A DNA stretch of 6,835 bases, taken from assembly GCA_029863825.1 (NCBI GenBank), contig JAOTUP010000110.1, positions 1 to 6,835 on the forward strand, written 5' to 3'. The notes under the pieces were generated by a model. The model was not told the DNA's origin and did not search any database. It saw only the letters and a program-made list of their open reading frames with translations. Made by a program: the position numbers and the translations under genes. This DNA comes from Acidobacteriota bacterium (GTDB lineage: Bacteria; Acidobacteriota; Thermoanaerobaculia; Multivoradales; JAHEKO01). Below, piece by piece: positions 1 through 6,407 of this stretch. How positions within the stretch are numbered: the stretch's first letter is position 1; every line of letters starts with the position of its first letter.

Positions 1-2
1 CT

Positions 3-2204
3 CCCCTGCATGAGCTCCTGAAGCGGCAGCTGCGCAAGCTCTTCGCCTCAAGCGAAGAGATCCGGCCTGAGCTCGAGCCCCTGATGCGGACCATCAGCGA
101 GGCCTATCGACAGGCCGATCTCGACCGAGACCTGCTCGAGCGCGCTCTCGAGCTGACCTCTGAAGAGCTCCTGGAAGCCAATGAAAGACTACGCTCTCAC
201 GCGCTCGAGCTCGAAGCGCAAGTCGCTCAACGAACGAACGATCTAAAGGAGACGAACCGCGATCTGGCGCGTCAGATCCGGGAACGCCGACAGGCTCAGG
301 AGGCGCGCCACGAGGTCGAACAACGCTACCGCGCCCTCGCCGAGCACTCACCGACCGGCATCTTCCACTCCGATGCCCAGGGCCGCACGCTCTATGTCAA
401 CGACGCATGGTGCCGGATCACCGGCCTGTCCCGGAACGAAGCGATGGGGGACGGCTGGAGGAAGGCAATCCACCCTTCGGACCGGGAAAGCAAGCTCGCC
501 GAGTGGACCCAGCTCGTGGATGCCGGGCACGGCTTGCGCGGAGGGGAGTACCGGATTCTGCGCCCGGACGGCGAAGTCGTCTGGGCCGAAGGCTACGCGG
601 TCGAGCTTCGCGACGCCGATGGCAATGTGGCCGGCTTCGTCGGCTCGGTGCACGATATTACGGAGCACAAGCTCGCGCAGGAGATCATCCGCGGATCGGA
701 GGAGCGCTATCGTACTCTTTTCGAGCAGTCCCTCGACTGTATCTACATCAGTTCTCCTGAAGGACGATTTGTCGACATCAACCAGGCGGGACTGGATCTC
801 ATCGGATTCGAGAGCAAGCAGGAAGCCTTGAAGACCGATATCTCGGGCCTCTACGCTCACGCCGACGACCGACAAGCCCTGCTGCTCGAGCTCGATGCCA
901 AGGGACTCGTGGAGGCGCGAGAGCTACAACTACGACGGCAGGATGGCACGCCGCTCACCGTCGTCGCCAGCATTACAACCGTGCGCGACGACAAGGGTCG
1001 GGTGCATACGATGCGCGGCATCCTGCGGGACGTGACCGAAACGCGTCAGATGGAGCGCCAGATCCGCCAGGGGCAGAAGATGGAGGCCATCGGTCGTCTG
1101 GCCGGCGGCGTGGCGCACGACTTCAACAACCTGCTGACGGCGATCATCGGCTACGCTGACCTCCTGGCCATGACACTGCCTGCTGGCACGACGCTCTCCC
1201 GCAATGCGGAGGAGATCAAAGCGATCGCGCGCCGCGGAGCGGGCTTGACCAAGCAGCTCCTTGCGTTCAGTCGACGGCAGATTCTAACGCCCAAGAACCT
1301 GATGATCAACGATATCGTTGACGAAATGCACAGCCTGCTGAAGCGACTCATCGGCGAGGATATCGAGTTGACGACCGATCTCGATCCGGCCATTCGGTCG
1401 GTGTTGGCGGATCCGACCCAGATCGAGCAGATCGTCGTCAATCTGGCAATCAATGCTCGTGACGCGATGCCCGGTGGCGGTAAGCTCGATATCAGAACCG
1501 ACACGATCGAAATAGATGCCCGCCACGCTTCACGCTATGCCGGCTTGGAGCCTCGCAGACATGTCCGGCTGACAATCAGCGACAACGGCACCGGCATAGA
1601 GCCACAAATTCAAGAGCGGATATTCGAGCCCTTCTTTACGACCAAGTCCGATGCTCATGGGACGGGACTCGGCCTGTCGACCGTCTATGGAGCCGTGCAA
1701 CAGAGCGGCGGCCAGATCTACGTGCGCAGCGAGATGGGAGAAGGCAGTACTTTCGAGGTGCTGTTTCCGGAGGTCGGCGATGAAGAGCAGAGCGTGAAAA
1801 CGGAACGTCGGGCTGCTCGGGCCGGCGGCGGAACCGAGACGATTCTCATCGCGGAGGATGAGCCGACCGTTCGACAGTTCCTGGCTAGCCTCCTCTCCTC
1901 TCAGGGCTACTCGGTCCTCACCGCCTGCGACGGTGTCGAGGCTCTCGAGATCGCACACGGTCACGAGGGGCGAATTGATCTCCTGCTCTCGGACGTCGTC
2001 ATGCCAAAAATGAATGGCATCGAGCTTGCCAAGACGCTGCGTAGCGAGATCGCCGGCCTCAAGGTTCTCCTAGTCACAGGGTACAGCGAGAATCAGTCCG
2101 CCCTGCGCGAGGTGGGCGACGCCTACCTGCAAAAGCCCTTTGCGCCACAGGTTCTCGCAAAGCGCTTGCGCCAACTGCTCGACGACCGCGCGCGGGTTCA
2201 CTGA
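3..2204 (+). CDS. Hybrid sensor histidine kinase (coiled coil-PAS-PAS-HisKA-HATPase-REC), 5' partial
   Basis: The protein autophosphorylates on histidine and passes the phosphate to its own receiver. Numbering is from the Met codon at 84. A coiled coil spans about 15-80. PAS1 spans about 80-200 and PAS2 about 205-322. HisKA begins near 330 with H345 in the GGVAHDFNN motif. The HATPase has an N box at N453/N457, a G1 box at D500-G504 and a G2 box GTGLGL at 526-531. The receiver spans about 585-700, with acidic E591/D592, phospho-acceptor D637, T665 and K684. The frame is open to the left edge: 27 more codons encode an HELLKRQLRKL-like segment seen near the start of many such kinases. No ATG or GTG occurs there, so the true start lies upstream of the window and the Met at 84 is probably internal. 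No membrane helix is visible, so the part seen looks cytosolic. The signal is unknown. The free receiver at 4365 is a possible extra phosphate acceptor, by inference only. Confidence 0.95.
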   Translation, partial: PLHELLKRQLRKLFASSEEIRPELEPLMRTISEAYRQADLDRDLLERALELTSEELLEANERLRSHALELEAQVAQRTNDLKETNRDLARQIRERRQAQEARHEVEQRYRALAEHSPTGIFHSDAQGRTLYVNDAWCRITGLSRNEAMGDGWRKAIHPSDRESKLAEWTQLVDAGHGLRGGEYRILRPDGEVVWAEGYAVELRDADGNVAGFVGSVHDITEHKLAQEIIRGSEERYRTLFEQSLDCIYISSPEGRFVDINQAGLDLIGFESKQEALKTDISGLYAHADDRQALLLELDAKGLVEARELQLRRQDGTPLTVVASITTVRDDKGRVHTMRGILRDVTETRQMERQIRQGQKMEAIGRLAGGVAHDFNNLLTAIIGYADLLAMTLPAGTTLSRNAEEIKAIARRGAGLTKQLLAFSRRQILTPKNLMINDIVDEMHSLLKRLIGEDIELTTDLDPAIRSVLADPTQIEQIVVNLAINARDAMPGGGKLDIRTDTIEIDARHASRYAGLEPRRHVRLTISDNGTGIEPQIQERIFEPFFTTKSDAHGTGLGLSTVYGAVQQSGGQIYVRSEMGEGSTFEVLFPEVGDEEQSVKTERRAARAGGGTETILIAEDEPTVRQFLASLLSSQGYSVLTACDGVEALEIAHGHEGRIDLLLSDVVMPKMNGIELAKTLRSEIAGLKVLLVTGYSENQSALREVGDAYLQKPFAPQVLAKRLRQLLDDRARVH

Positions 2205-2292
2205 GCCGTCTGCGGACGCGCCTCCGCGCCATCCGCGGACCGCAGCGCCCGATCTGGCGCGCACATGGAGCGCCCGTCGGTGTGAGAGATGT

Positions 2293-2418
2293 CTAGGGCT
2301 CGACGCTCACAGGCGTTCGTGGCGCCGACGTTGGCCGCGCCCCCCAATCTCGTGCATCGACGACGGCGATGGCTGCCAGGTTGGCGGTGTCGTTGATCTC
2401 ACGGCCGTGCTTCATCAT
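2293..2418 (-). CDS. Possible small protein, 41 codons, unknown function
   Basis: On the minus strand a strong Shine-Dalgarno (AAAAAGGAGG, 2437-2428) lies 9 nt before two consecutive ATG codons (2418-2416 and 2415-2413). The reading frame then runs 41 codons to a TAG at 2295-2293. The first about 20 residues (MMKHGREINDTANLAAIAVV) look protein-like, with mostly G/C third positions. The second half is rich in Pro, Arg and Thr and looks less natural, which could mean a truncated or frameshifted gene. I do not recognise the family. It would converge on the kinase gene and diverge from the fumarase. The ribosome binding site is the strongest argument; a chance CCTCCTTTTT run upstream of CAT is the main alternative. 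Confidence 0.3.
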   Translation of the reverse strand: MMKHGREINDTANLAAIAVVDARDWGARPTSAPRTPVSVEP

Positions 2419-2584
2419 GTGGACGGGCCTCCTTTTTCAAGTCAGCACAGGACCGATGGCTTCCGCTCCCCACTCCCTTCGGGCGGGACAACAAGGACGC
2501 CCATCCGGGTGGCGAGCGGCGCCCTCCTTGGTGACACAATTTGATCGAGAAGTCAGGGCAGACCCCGCCCAGCGACCAAGTATC

Positions 2585-2589
2585 GGAGG
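2585..2589 (+). promoter_or_regulatory. Ribosome binding site of fumarase
   Basis: GGAGG is placed 6 nt before the ATG at 2596. It fixes that ATG as the start, which also gives a protein length close to E. coli FumA (548 aa). Confidence 0.85.
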
Positions 2590-2595
2590 TGCTCG

Positions 2596-4233
2596 ATGGC
2601 CGATTTTCAGTATGAGGAGATGTTCTCCCTTGGAGCGGACTCGACGGAGTACAGGAGGCTGACCTCCGACTTCGTGAACATCTCGAAATGGGCCGATCGC
2701 GAGATGCTCCGCATCGACCCGGAAGGGCTGACTGAACTCGCGGCGGCGGCGATGGACGACGTGTCATTCCTGTTTCGCACCTCTCATCTCGCACAGCTGC
2801 GCGCCATTCTCGACGATCCGGAGGCGTCGGACAATGACCGATTCGTCGCTCTCGAGCTGTTGAAGAACGCCAACATCTCCGCCTCTCGAGTCCTCCCGAG
2901 CTGCCAGGATACCGGCACGGCGATCGTCATGGCCCACAAGGGCGAGCAGGTCATCACCGGCGCAGACGACGCGAAAGCCTTGGCGCGGGGGATCTACAAG
3001 ACCTACCAGGAGCGAAACCTGCGCTACTCCCAGAATGCGCCGATCGACATGTATACAGAAACCAACACCGGAACGAATCTGCCGGCGCAGATCGAAATCG
3101 AAGCCTGCCAAGGCAGCGAGTATCGTTTTCTCTTTCTCGCCAAGGGCGGGGGGTCGGCCAACAAGACGTTCCTCTTCCAGGAGACCAAGGCGTTGTTGAA
3201 CCCCGAGTCTCTGCAGCGGTTCGTCGCCGACAAGCTGTTCAGGATCGGCACCGCAGCGTGCCCGCCCTATCACCTGGCATTGGTCATCGGTGGCACATCC
3301 GCCGAGCTCACCCTCAAGACGGTCAAACTCGCCTCCGCCCGCTACCTGGATTCGCTGCCCGCGAACGGCAACGAGCTCGGTCGGGCCTTTCGAGATCGCG
3401 AGCTCGAGGAGACGATTCTCGATCTCTGCCGGCGCTCTGGCATCGGCGCTCAGTTCGGCGGCAAGTACTTCGCCCACGACGTGCGGGTGATTCGGCTGCC
3501 TCGCCACGGCGCATCCTGCCCGGTTGGCCTCGGCGTCTCATGCTCGGCGGACCGCCAGATCCTCGCCAAGGTGACCGGCGACGGCCTGTTCCTCGAGCGT
3601 CTCGAAGACAACCCTGCGCGGTACCTCCCGGACGTCGACTCGCAGGAGCTCGGAGACGATGTCGTGCGCCTTGACCTCGACCAGCCCATGACCGAGATTC
3701 GCACCGAGCTTGCCAAGCATCCGGTCTCGACAAGGTTGTCACTCACCGGTCCGTTGATCGTCGCCCGCGACATCGCTCACGCCAAGCTCAAGCAACGCCT
3801 CGATGATGGTGGCGGCCTACCCGCATACATCAAAGATCACATTGTCTACTATGCTGGGCCCGCCAAGAAACCGGCGGGATTGCCTTCGGGCTCCTTTGGC
3901 CCGACGACTGCGGGCAGGATGGATTCGTACGTCGAGCTCTTCCAGAGCCGAGGCGGAAGTCTCGTCATGCTGGCCAAGGGCAATCGCTCTGCTGCGGTGA
4001 CCCAGGCCTGCCGAAAGAACGGTGGTTTCTACCTCGGCTCGATTGGCGGACCAGCTGCGCGACTTGCAAAGGATTGCATCAAGTCCGTTGAGGTCCTCGA
4101 GTTCCCCGAGCTCGGTATGGAGGCCGTATGGAAAATCCAGGTCGAGAACTTCCCTGCCTTTGTCGTCGTCGACGACAAAGGGAACGATTTCTACGCCGAC
4201 ATCGCCGCAAACTCGCTGTTGCCGATTGCGTGA
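2596..4233 (+). CDS. fumA: Class I fumarate hydratase, [4Fe-4S], FumA/FumB type
   Basis: This enzyme catalyses reversible hydration of fumarate to L-malate in the TCA cycle, in the cytosol, using an oxygen-sensitive [4Fe-4S] cluster. The 545-aa product is collinear with E. coli FumA over its whole length. Cluster ligands are C103 (PSCQDTGTA), C222 (GTAACPPYH) and C316 (GVSCSADR). These align with FumA C105/C224/C318 as I recall them. Residues matching those reported for the Leishmania enzyme are also present: D105, H304, T437 and R441 in GPTTAGRMDSY, and K461 in KGNRS. The N-terminal cluster domain runs to about 330 and the C-terminal domain from about 360 to 535. It is the single-chain form, not the split alpha/beta form found in many anaerobes. 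No other TCA gene is adjacent, and it appears to be its own transcription unit. FumA and FumB cannot be told apart by sequence alone, so the symbol denotes the type. Related L(+)-tartrate dehydratases are less likely given the full-length FumA match. Confidence 0.97.
   Translation: MADFQYEEMFSLGADSTEYRRLTSDFVNISKWADREMLRIDPEGLTELAAAAMDDVSFLFRTSHLAQLRAILDDPEASDNDRFVALELLKNANISASRVLPSCQDTGTAIVMAHKGEQVITGADDAKALARGIYKTYQERNLRYSQNAPIDMYTETNTGTNLPAQIEIEACQGSEYRFLFLAKGGGSANKTFLFQETKALLNPESLQRFVADKLFRIGTAACPPYHLALVIGGTSAELTLKTVKLASARYLDSLPANGNELGRAFRDRELEETILDLCRRSGIGAQFGGKYFAHDVRVIRLPRHGASCPVGLGVSCSADRQILAKVTGDGLFLERLEDNPARYLPDVDSQELGDDVVRLDLDQPMTEIRTELAKHPVSTRLSLTGPLIVARDIAHAKLKQRLDDGGGLPAYIKDHIVYYAGPAKKPAGLPSGSFGPTTAGRMDSYVELFQSRGGSLVMLAKGNRSAAVTQACRKNGGFYLGSIGGPAARLAKDCIKSVEVLEFPELGMEAVWKIQVENFPAFVVVDDKGNDFYADIAANSLLPIA
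4157..4181 (+). repeat. Perfect 11-bp inverted repeat inside the fumarase 3' end
   Basis: CCTTTGTCGTC and GACGACAAAGG are exact reverse complements separated by 3 nt (GTC). They encode the conserved segment AFVVVDDKG near residues 521-529. A repeat this perfect could form a stable mRNA hairpin about 50 nt before the stop codon. No T-run follows, so it is not a terminator. It may be a by-product of GTC/GAC codon choice for Val and Asp. Confidence 0.7.
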
Positions 4234-4350
4234 CCGGCTTGACCCACGACCGACGATCATCCAGCCCTGGGGGCGGTGTCGAGCCTATTCCCATTAGCTA
4301 GCATCAGCTGAAAGAGAGGCCGCATACGCCGTTTCGGTGCAGCCCAATGA

Positions 4351-4356
4351 AAGGAG
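4351..4356 (+). promoter_or_regulatory. Ribosome binding site deciding the response-regulator start
   Basis: AAGGAG lies 8 nt before the ATG at 4365. An in-frame ATG at 4347 overlaps this site and has no upstream Shine-Dalgarno of its own, so 4365 is preferred. Confidence 0.8.
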
Positions 4357-4364
4357 ACAACGGC

Positions 4365-4772
4365 ATGACGACCAGCGCTGATTCACCGCGAGGAGAGGGT
4401 ACCGTTCTCCTGGTGGACGACGAGCCGGTCGTTCGAACCGTCGCCCAGAGGATGCTTGAACACCTCGGCTTCGAGGTCAGGGTGGCCACCGACGGGCGCG
4501 AGGCACTCGACGTCTTCCGTGAGCACGCCGACAGTATCCGGTTGGTCATTCTGGACCTCGCCATGCCCGAAATAGGAGGCGAGGAGGCGTTTACGGAGAT
4601 GCGTCGCATCAGGAGCGACGTGCCAGTCATCATGTCGAGCGGCTATGACGAGCAGGAGGTCTCCACGGCCTTGGCCGGCAAGGGGCTCACCGCATTCATT
4701 CAGAAGCCGTATCGCCTGGCCGCACTGCAAGAGAGCGTGCGCGCCGCCCTCGAAGAGCCGCAAAGCGACTGA
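4365..4772 (+). CDS. Single-domain response regulator (stand-alone REC)
   Basis: This is a cytosolic phospho-acceptor protein of 135 aa consisting only of a receiver domain (about residues 11-130). Visible key residues are the acidic pocket D18/D19/E20, phospho-acceptor D64 (VILDLAMPE), the switch serine S92 in MSSGYD and K114 in the QKPY motif. There is no DNA-binding or enzymatic output domain. The sequence style (TVLLVDDEP, GGEEAF, IQKPYRL) is that of receivers at the C-terminus of hybrid kinases rather than CheY. It could therefore act as a phosphate sink or relay protein, or be a detached kinase tail. It follows the fumarase after a 131-bp gap in which I see no convincing promoter or terminator, so cotranscription with fumarase is possible. 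It faces the diguanylate cyclase with 16 bp between stop codons. The partner kinase is unknown; the nearby hybrid kinase is a candidate by proximity only. Confidence 0.93.
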   Translation: MTTSADSPRGEGTVLLVDDEPVVRTVAQRMLEHLGFEVRVATDGREALDVFREHADSIRLVILDLAMPEIGGEEAFTEMRRIRSDVPVIMSSGYDEQEVSTALAGKGLTAFIQKPYRLAALQESVRAALEEPQSD

Positions 4773-4788
4773 AAGCCCTTCCGTCGAG

Positions 4789-6009
4789 CTACGCGCTCGC
4801 CAGCCTCTCGACCTCGCAGCGGTTACGACCGCCATTCTTGGCTCGATAAAGAGCTCTGTCAGCCGCCGTCAGCAGCGTCGTTGGCTCGACTCCCTCGAGA
4901 CCGGAGGCGGTCCCTGCACCGAGACTGATCGTTATCGGGATCTCGCCAGCGCTCGTCGCAATCGGCGTCGCAGCGCAGACCTGGCGGGTCCGCTCCATCA
5001 CCTCTTCGGCACTCGCTTGGTCTCCGGAGCAGAGAATCACCAGGAACTCCTCGCCGCCGAGTCGTCCGATGAAGTCGGCAGAGCGCAGAGATGCCACCAG
5101 CCGGCGGCTTACCTCCTTGAGGACCTCGTCTCCAACCAGATGACCGTATTCGTCGTTGACGGCTTTGAAATAATCGAGATCGAGGATTATCGCCGCAAGT
5201 GTAAGCTCCTCGCGTGCCGCCCGAGCCATCTCGCGCGCCAGGAGCTGCAGAACAGCTCGTCGATTCCACAGCCCGGTGAGGGCATCGTGGCTCGCTTCGT
5301 GCTGTAATGAGAGCCGAGCCTCCTGCAGCCGGCGGTTGAGATCGAGGAGCTCCTGATAAAGGCGGCTTTTCTCGAGAATCACCGACACCTGGCCCGCCAG
5401 TTGCAGGAAGTGACCCTGGTGAATCTCTCCGTACGTGTTCTTCTCTCGACTCGAGAAGAAGAGGAATCCGATCGGCTTGCCGAGTGCCACCAAAGGGCAG
5501 GTCAGACTCGATCGAAACCCCTCTTCGACGATCAATCGCGTCGCCTCGGACTCGGGCTTTCGGCGAAGATAGTCCTCCAGATCGTTGAGTATGCGTGGAC
5601 GTCCGGTGCGAATGATCTCCTCGAGGCTGCTGCCGGCCATGGGCGCTGCAAAGCCGCGGCCGAGCCTTATCTTCCCCAACTCCGAGCGCGACCAGCGTGA
5701 GCGCAGCACGTCGCCATCCGCATCGAGAAGACCGAGTCCGATGCGCTCATATGGAATGACCGATCGAAAAGAATCGAAGATCTGATCCAGAACCTCTTCG
5801 AGAACAAGTCCGGCATTGACCCGCTCGGCGATTCGAGACAGTCGCGCCACCTCGTCGAACCTGCTCCTCAGGTTCTCCGCCAAGGCGAGCAAAGCCTCTC
5901 CCAGCCGCGCCACCTCGTCGTGCCCGCTGACCGACATTTCGACATCGAACTGTCCGCGTCCCATCGCCTCGGTCGCGCGCAAGTAGCTCTCGAATCTCGG
6001 ATCTTCCAC
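4789..6009 (-). CDS. Diguanylate cyclase with HAMP-like, GAF and GGDEF domains
   Basis: The enzyme makes c-di-GMP from two GTP. The 406-aa protein has a HAMP-like helix pair (about 8-58, with the typical DE at D31/E32), a GAF domain (about 60-213), a coiled linker (about 213-238) and a GGDEF domain (about 238-402). The GGDEF domain has DALTGLWNRR at 242-251, metal-site aspartates in DLDYFKAVND (D277 to D286) and an intact GGEEF at 318-322. RSAD (309-312) lies five residues before it, matching the RxxD inhibitory site, so product feedback is expected. The start codon is GTG, backed by GGAGGAGGAG at 6022-6013. An in-frame TGA at 6027-6025 rules out a longer N-terminus. There is no signal peptide or membrane helix, so it is predicted cytosolic. 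The stop is TAG at 4791-4789. No EAL or HD-GYP domain is present. The GAF ligand is unknown. Confidence 0.95.
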   Translation of the reverse strand: MEDPRFESYLRATEAMGRGQFDVEMSVSGHDEVARLGEALLALAENLRSRFDEVARLSRIAERVNAGLVLEEVLDQIFDSFRSVIPYERIGLGLLDADGDVLRSRWSRSELGKIRLGRGFAAPMAGSSLEEIIRTGRPRILNDLEDYLRRKPESEATRLIVEEGFRSSLTCPLVALGKPIGFLFFSSREKNTYGEIHQGHFLQLAGQVSVILEKSRLYQELLDLNRRLQEARLSLQHEASHDALTGLWNRRAVLQLLAREMARAAREELTLAAIILDLDYFKAVNDEYGHLVGDEVLKEVSRRLVASLRSADFIGRLGGEEFLVILCSGDQASAEEVMERTRQVCAATPIATSAGEIPITISLGAGTASGLEGVEPTTLLTAADRALYRAKNGGRNRCEVERLASA

Positions 6010-6175
6010 GCTCTCCTCCTCCGCTCACGACTCCTTTCGCCCGCCACGCCCGCGAGCATTACGCTACAAGACTATCCCAGGCAACCACCAGCCCGATGGT
6101 AGAGGACCCATCGTCGACTGACGCGCCAGCCCTCGAGCGACGCTTCTGCCACTTTGGTCGGACAGACGAGGAAAT
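6010..6175. other. Left half of the divergent intergenic region
   Basis: This stretch separates the minus-strand cyclase start from the plus-strand promoter at 6176. The cyclase promoter should lie here, but no convincing -35/-10 pair is visible on the minus strand. The best candidate, TTGCCT near 6081, lacks a matching -10. No ORF with a plausible ribosome binding site was found apart from the cyclase start itself. Confidence 0.5.
6013..6022 (-). promoter_or_regulatory. Ribosome binding site for the GTG start of the diguanylate cyclase
   Basis: On the minus strand GGAGGAGGAG precedes the GTG at 6009-6007. Two overlapping GGAGG cores sit 5 and 8 nt from the start. This strong site supports GTG initiation. 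Confidence 0.8.
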
Positions 6176-6204
6176 TTGAAAAAGGTTGTGTTTTCGCCTA
6201 TACT
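6176..6204 (+). promoter_or_regulatory. Sigma70-type promoter upstream of the RRM gene
   Basis: TTGAAA (6176-6181) and TATACT (6199-6204) are separated by exactly 17 bp, and each matches the consensus at five of six positions. It lies in a locally AT-rich patch within GC-rich DNA. Transcription would begin near 6211 and give a leader of nearly 200 nt before the ATG at 6408. It is by far the best promoter in the window. Confidence 0.72.
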
Positions 6205-6210
6205 CGCTGC

Positions 6211-6352
6211 CGTAGGAGCCGATCCCCTCAAAGCGAAGGGGAACGCTGCAGGCCGAAGAATCCCGAGTCCTTCCAATCGTAGACGTCATCCCAGGTCCCA
6301 AAAGGTGAATCAGCTCCGTCGGAGATTCCGATGCACGGAATCAAGTCTTTTT
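6211..6352 (+). ncRNA. Candidate small RNA or structured 5' leader of the RRM gene
   Basis: The interval between the expected transcription start near 6211 and a U-tract ending at 6352 is about 142 nt and has no convincing ORF. It contains a hairpin at 6223-6242 (TCCCCT, 8-nt loop, AGGGGA), a small hairpin at 6314-6324 (CTCC, GTC, GGAG) and the terminator-like stem at 6324-6342. It could be a free small RNA ending at 6352, or the 5' leader of the RNA-binding protein mRNA with partial termination. I could not match it to a known RNA family: no c-di-GMP, TPP, glycine or cobalamin riboswitch core is recognisable. Boundaries are inferred from the promoter and the U-tract. Confidence 0.35.
6324..6352 (+). 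terminator. Terminator-like hairpin inside the RRM leader (possible attenuator)
   Basis: GATTCCG (6324-6330) and CGGAATC (6336-6342) form a perfect 7-bp stem with a 5-nt loop. AAG and the run TCTTTTT (6346-6352) follow. The stem is modest (four G-C pairs) and the U-tract starts 3 nt after it, so termination may be partial. It lies 55 nt before the RRM start codon, where it could attenuate transcription or end a short RNA. Confidence 0.5.
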
Positions 6353-6407
6353 ACCGGTGCGCCACGGCAGTGATGCCGACGCACCCCCAAGAGAGAGTGA
6401 ACTAGTT

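Larger units (their letters stand above)
2205..2595. other. Intergenic region between kinase and fumarase
   Basis: This 391-bp gap holds no long convincing gene. A short G/C-rich hairpin (GCGGA, 6-nt loop, TCCGC) lies just after the kinase stop near 2212-2227, but no T-run follows, so it is not a clear terminator. The middle contains a possible small minus-strand ORF, described separately. The right half (about 2419-2595) must carry the fumarase promoter if the gene is transcribed alone. No -35/-10 pair there is good enough to call. Confidence 0.5.

Noticed and set aside
348..875. Minus-strand ORF of 175 codons antisense to the kinase PAS domains
   Set aside because: It is a high-GC shadow of a clear PAS-PAS coding frame, with no domain resemblance or good ribosome binding site.
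2140..2544. Plus-strand ORF of 134 codons leaving the kinase 3' end into the gap
   Set aside because: It starts inside the receiver domain in another frame, is rich in Arg, Pro and Cys, and lacks a ribosome binding site.
2541..2556. FNR/ArcA-like operator before the fumarase (TTTGATCGAGAAGTCA)
   Set aside because: Only the left half resembles an FNR site (TTGAT); the right half does not match ATCAA.
2399..2794. Minus-strand ORF of 131 codons spanning the fumarase start and its leader
   Set aside because: It is antisense to the fumarase N-terminus, has Arg/Ser/Pro-rich composition and no motif. The smaller ORF at 2293-2418, with its strong Shine-Dalgarno, is in a different frame.
2764..3507. 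Minus-strand ORF of 247 codons inside fumarase
   Set aside because: The plus strand is unambiguous fumarase throughout. The minus-strand product has no recognisable motif and mirrors the codon bias of the real gene.
4645..5307. Plus-strand ORF of 220 codons running from the receiver gene into the antisense of the cyclase
   Set aside because: It overlaps two well-supported genes in the wrong frames, is rich in Arg and Ser as expected of a shadow, and has no motif.
6059..6301. Minus-strand ORF of 80 codons in the divergent region
   Set aside because: It starts at TTG with no Shine-Dalgarno and runs antisense across the strong promoter. It has no recognisable domain.
6211..6352. c-di-GMP (GEMM) or other known riboswitch upstream of the RRM gene, suggested by the adjacent diguanylate cyclase
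   Set aside because: The conserved cores I would expect for c-di-GMP-I, TPP, glycine or cobalamin riboswitches are not there. Short words such as GGTGAATC are too weak to count.
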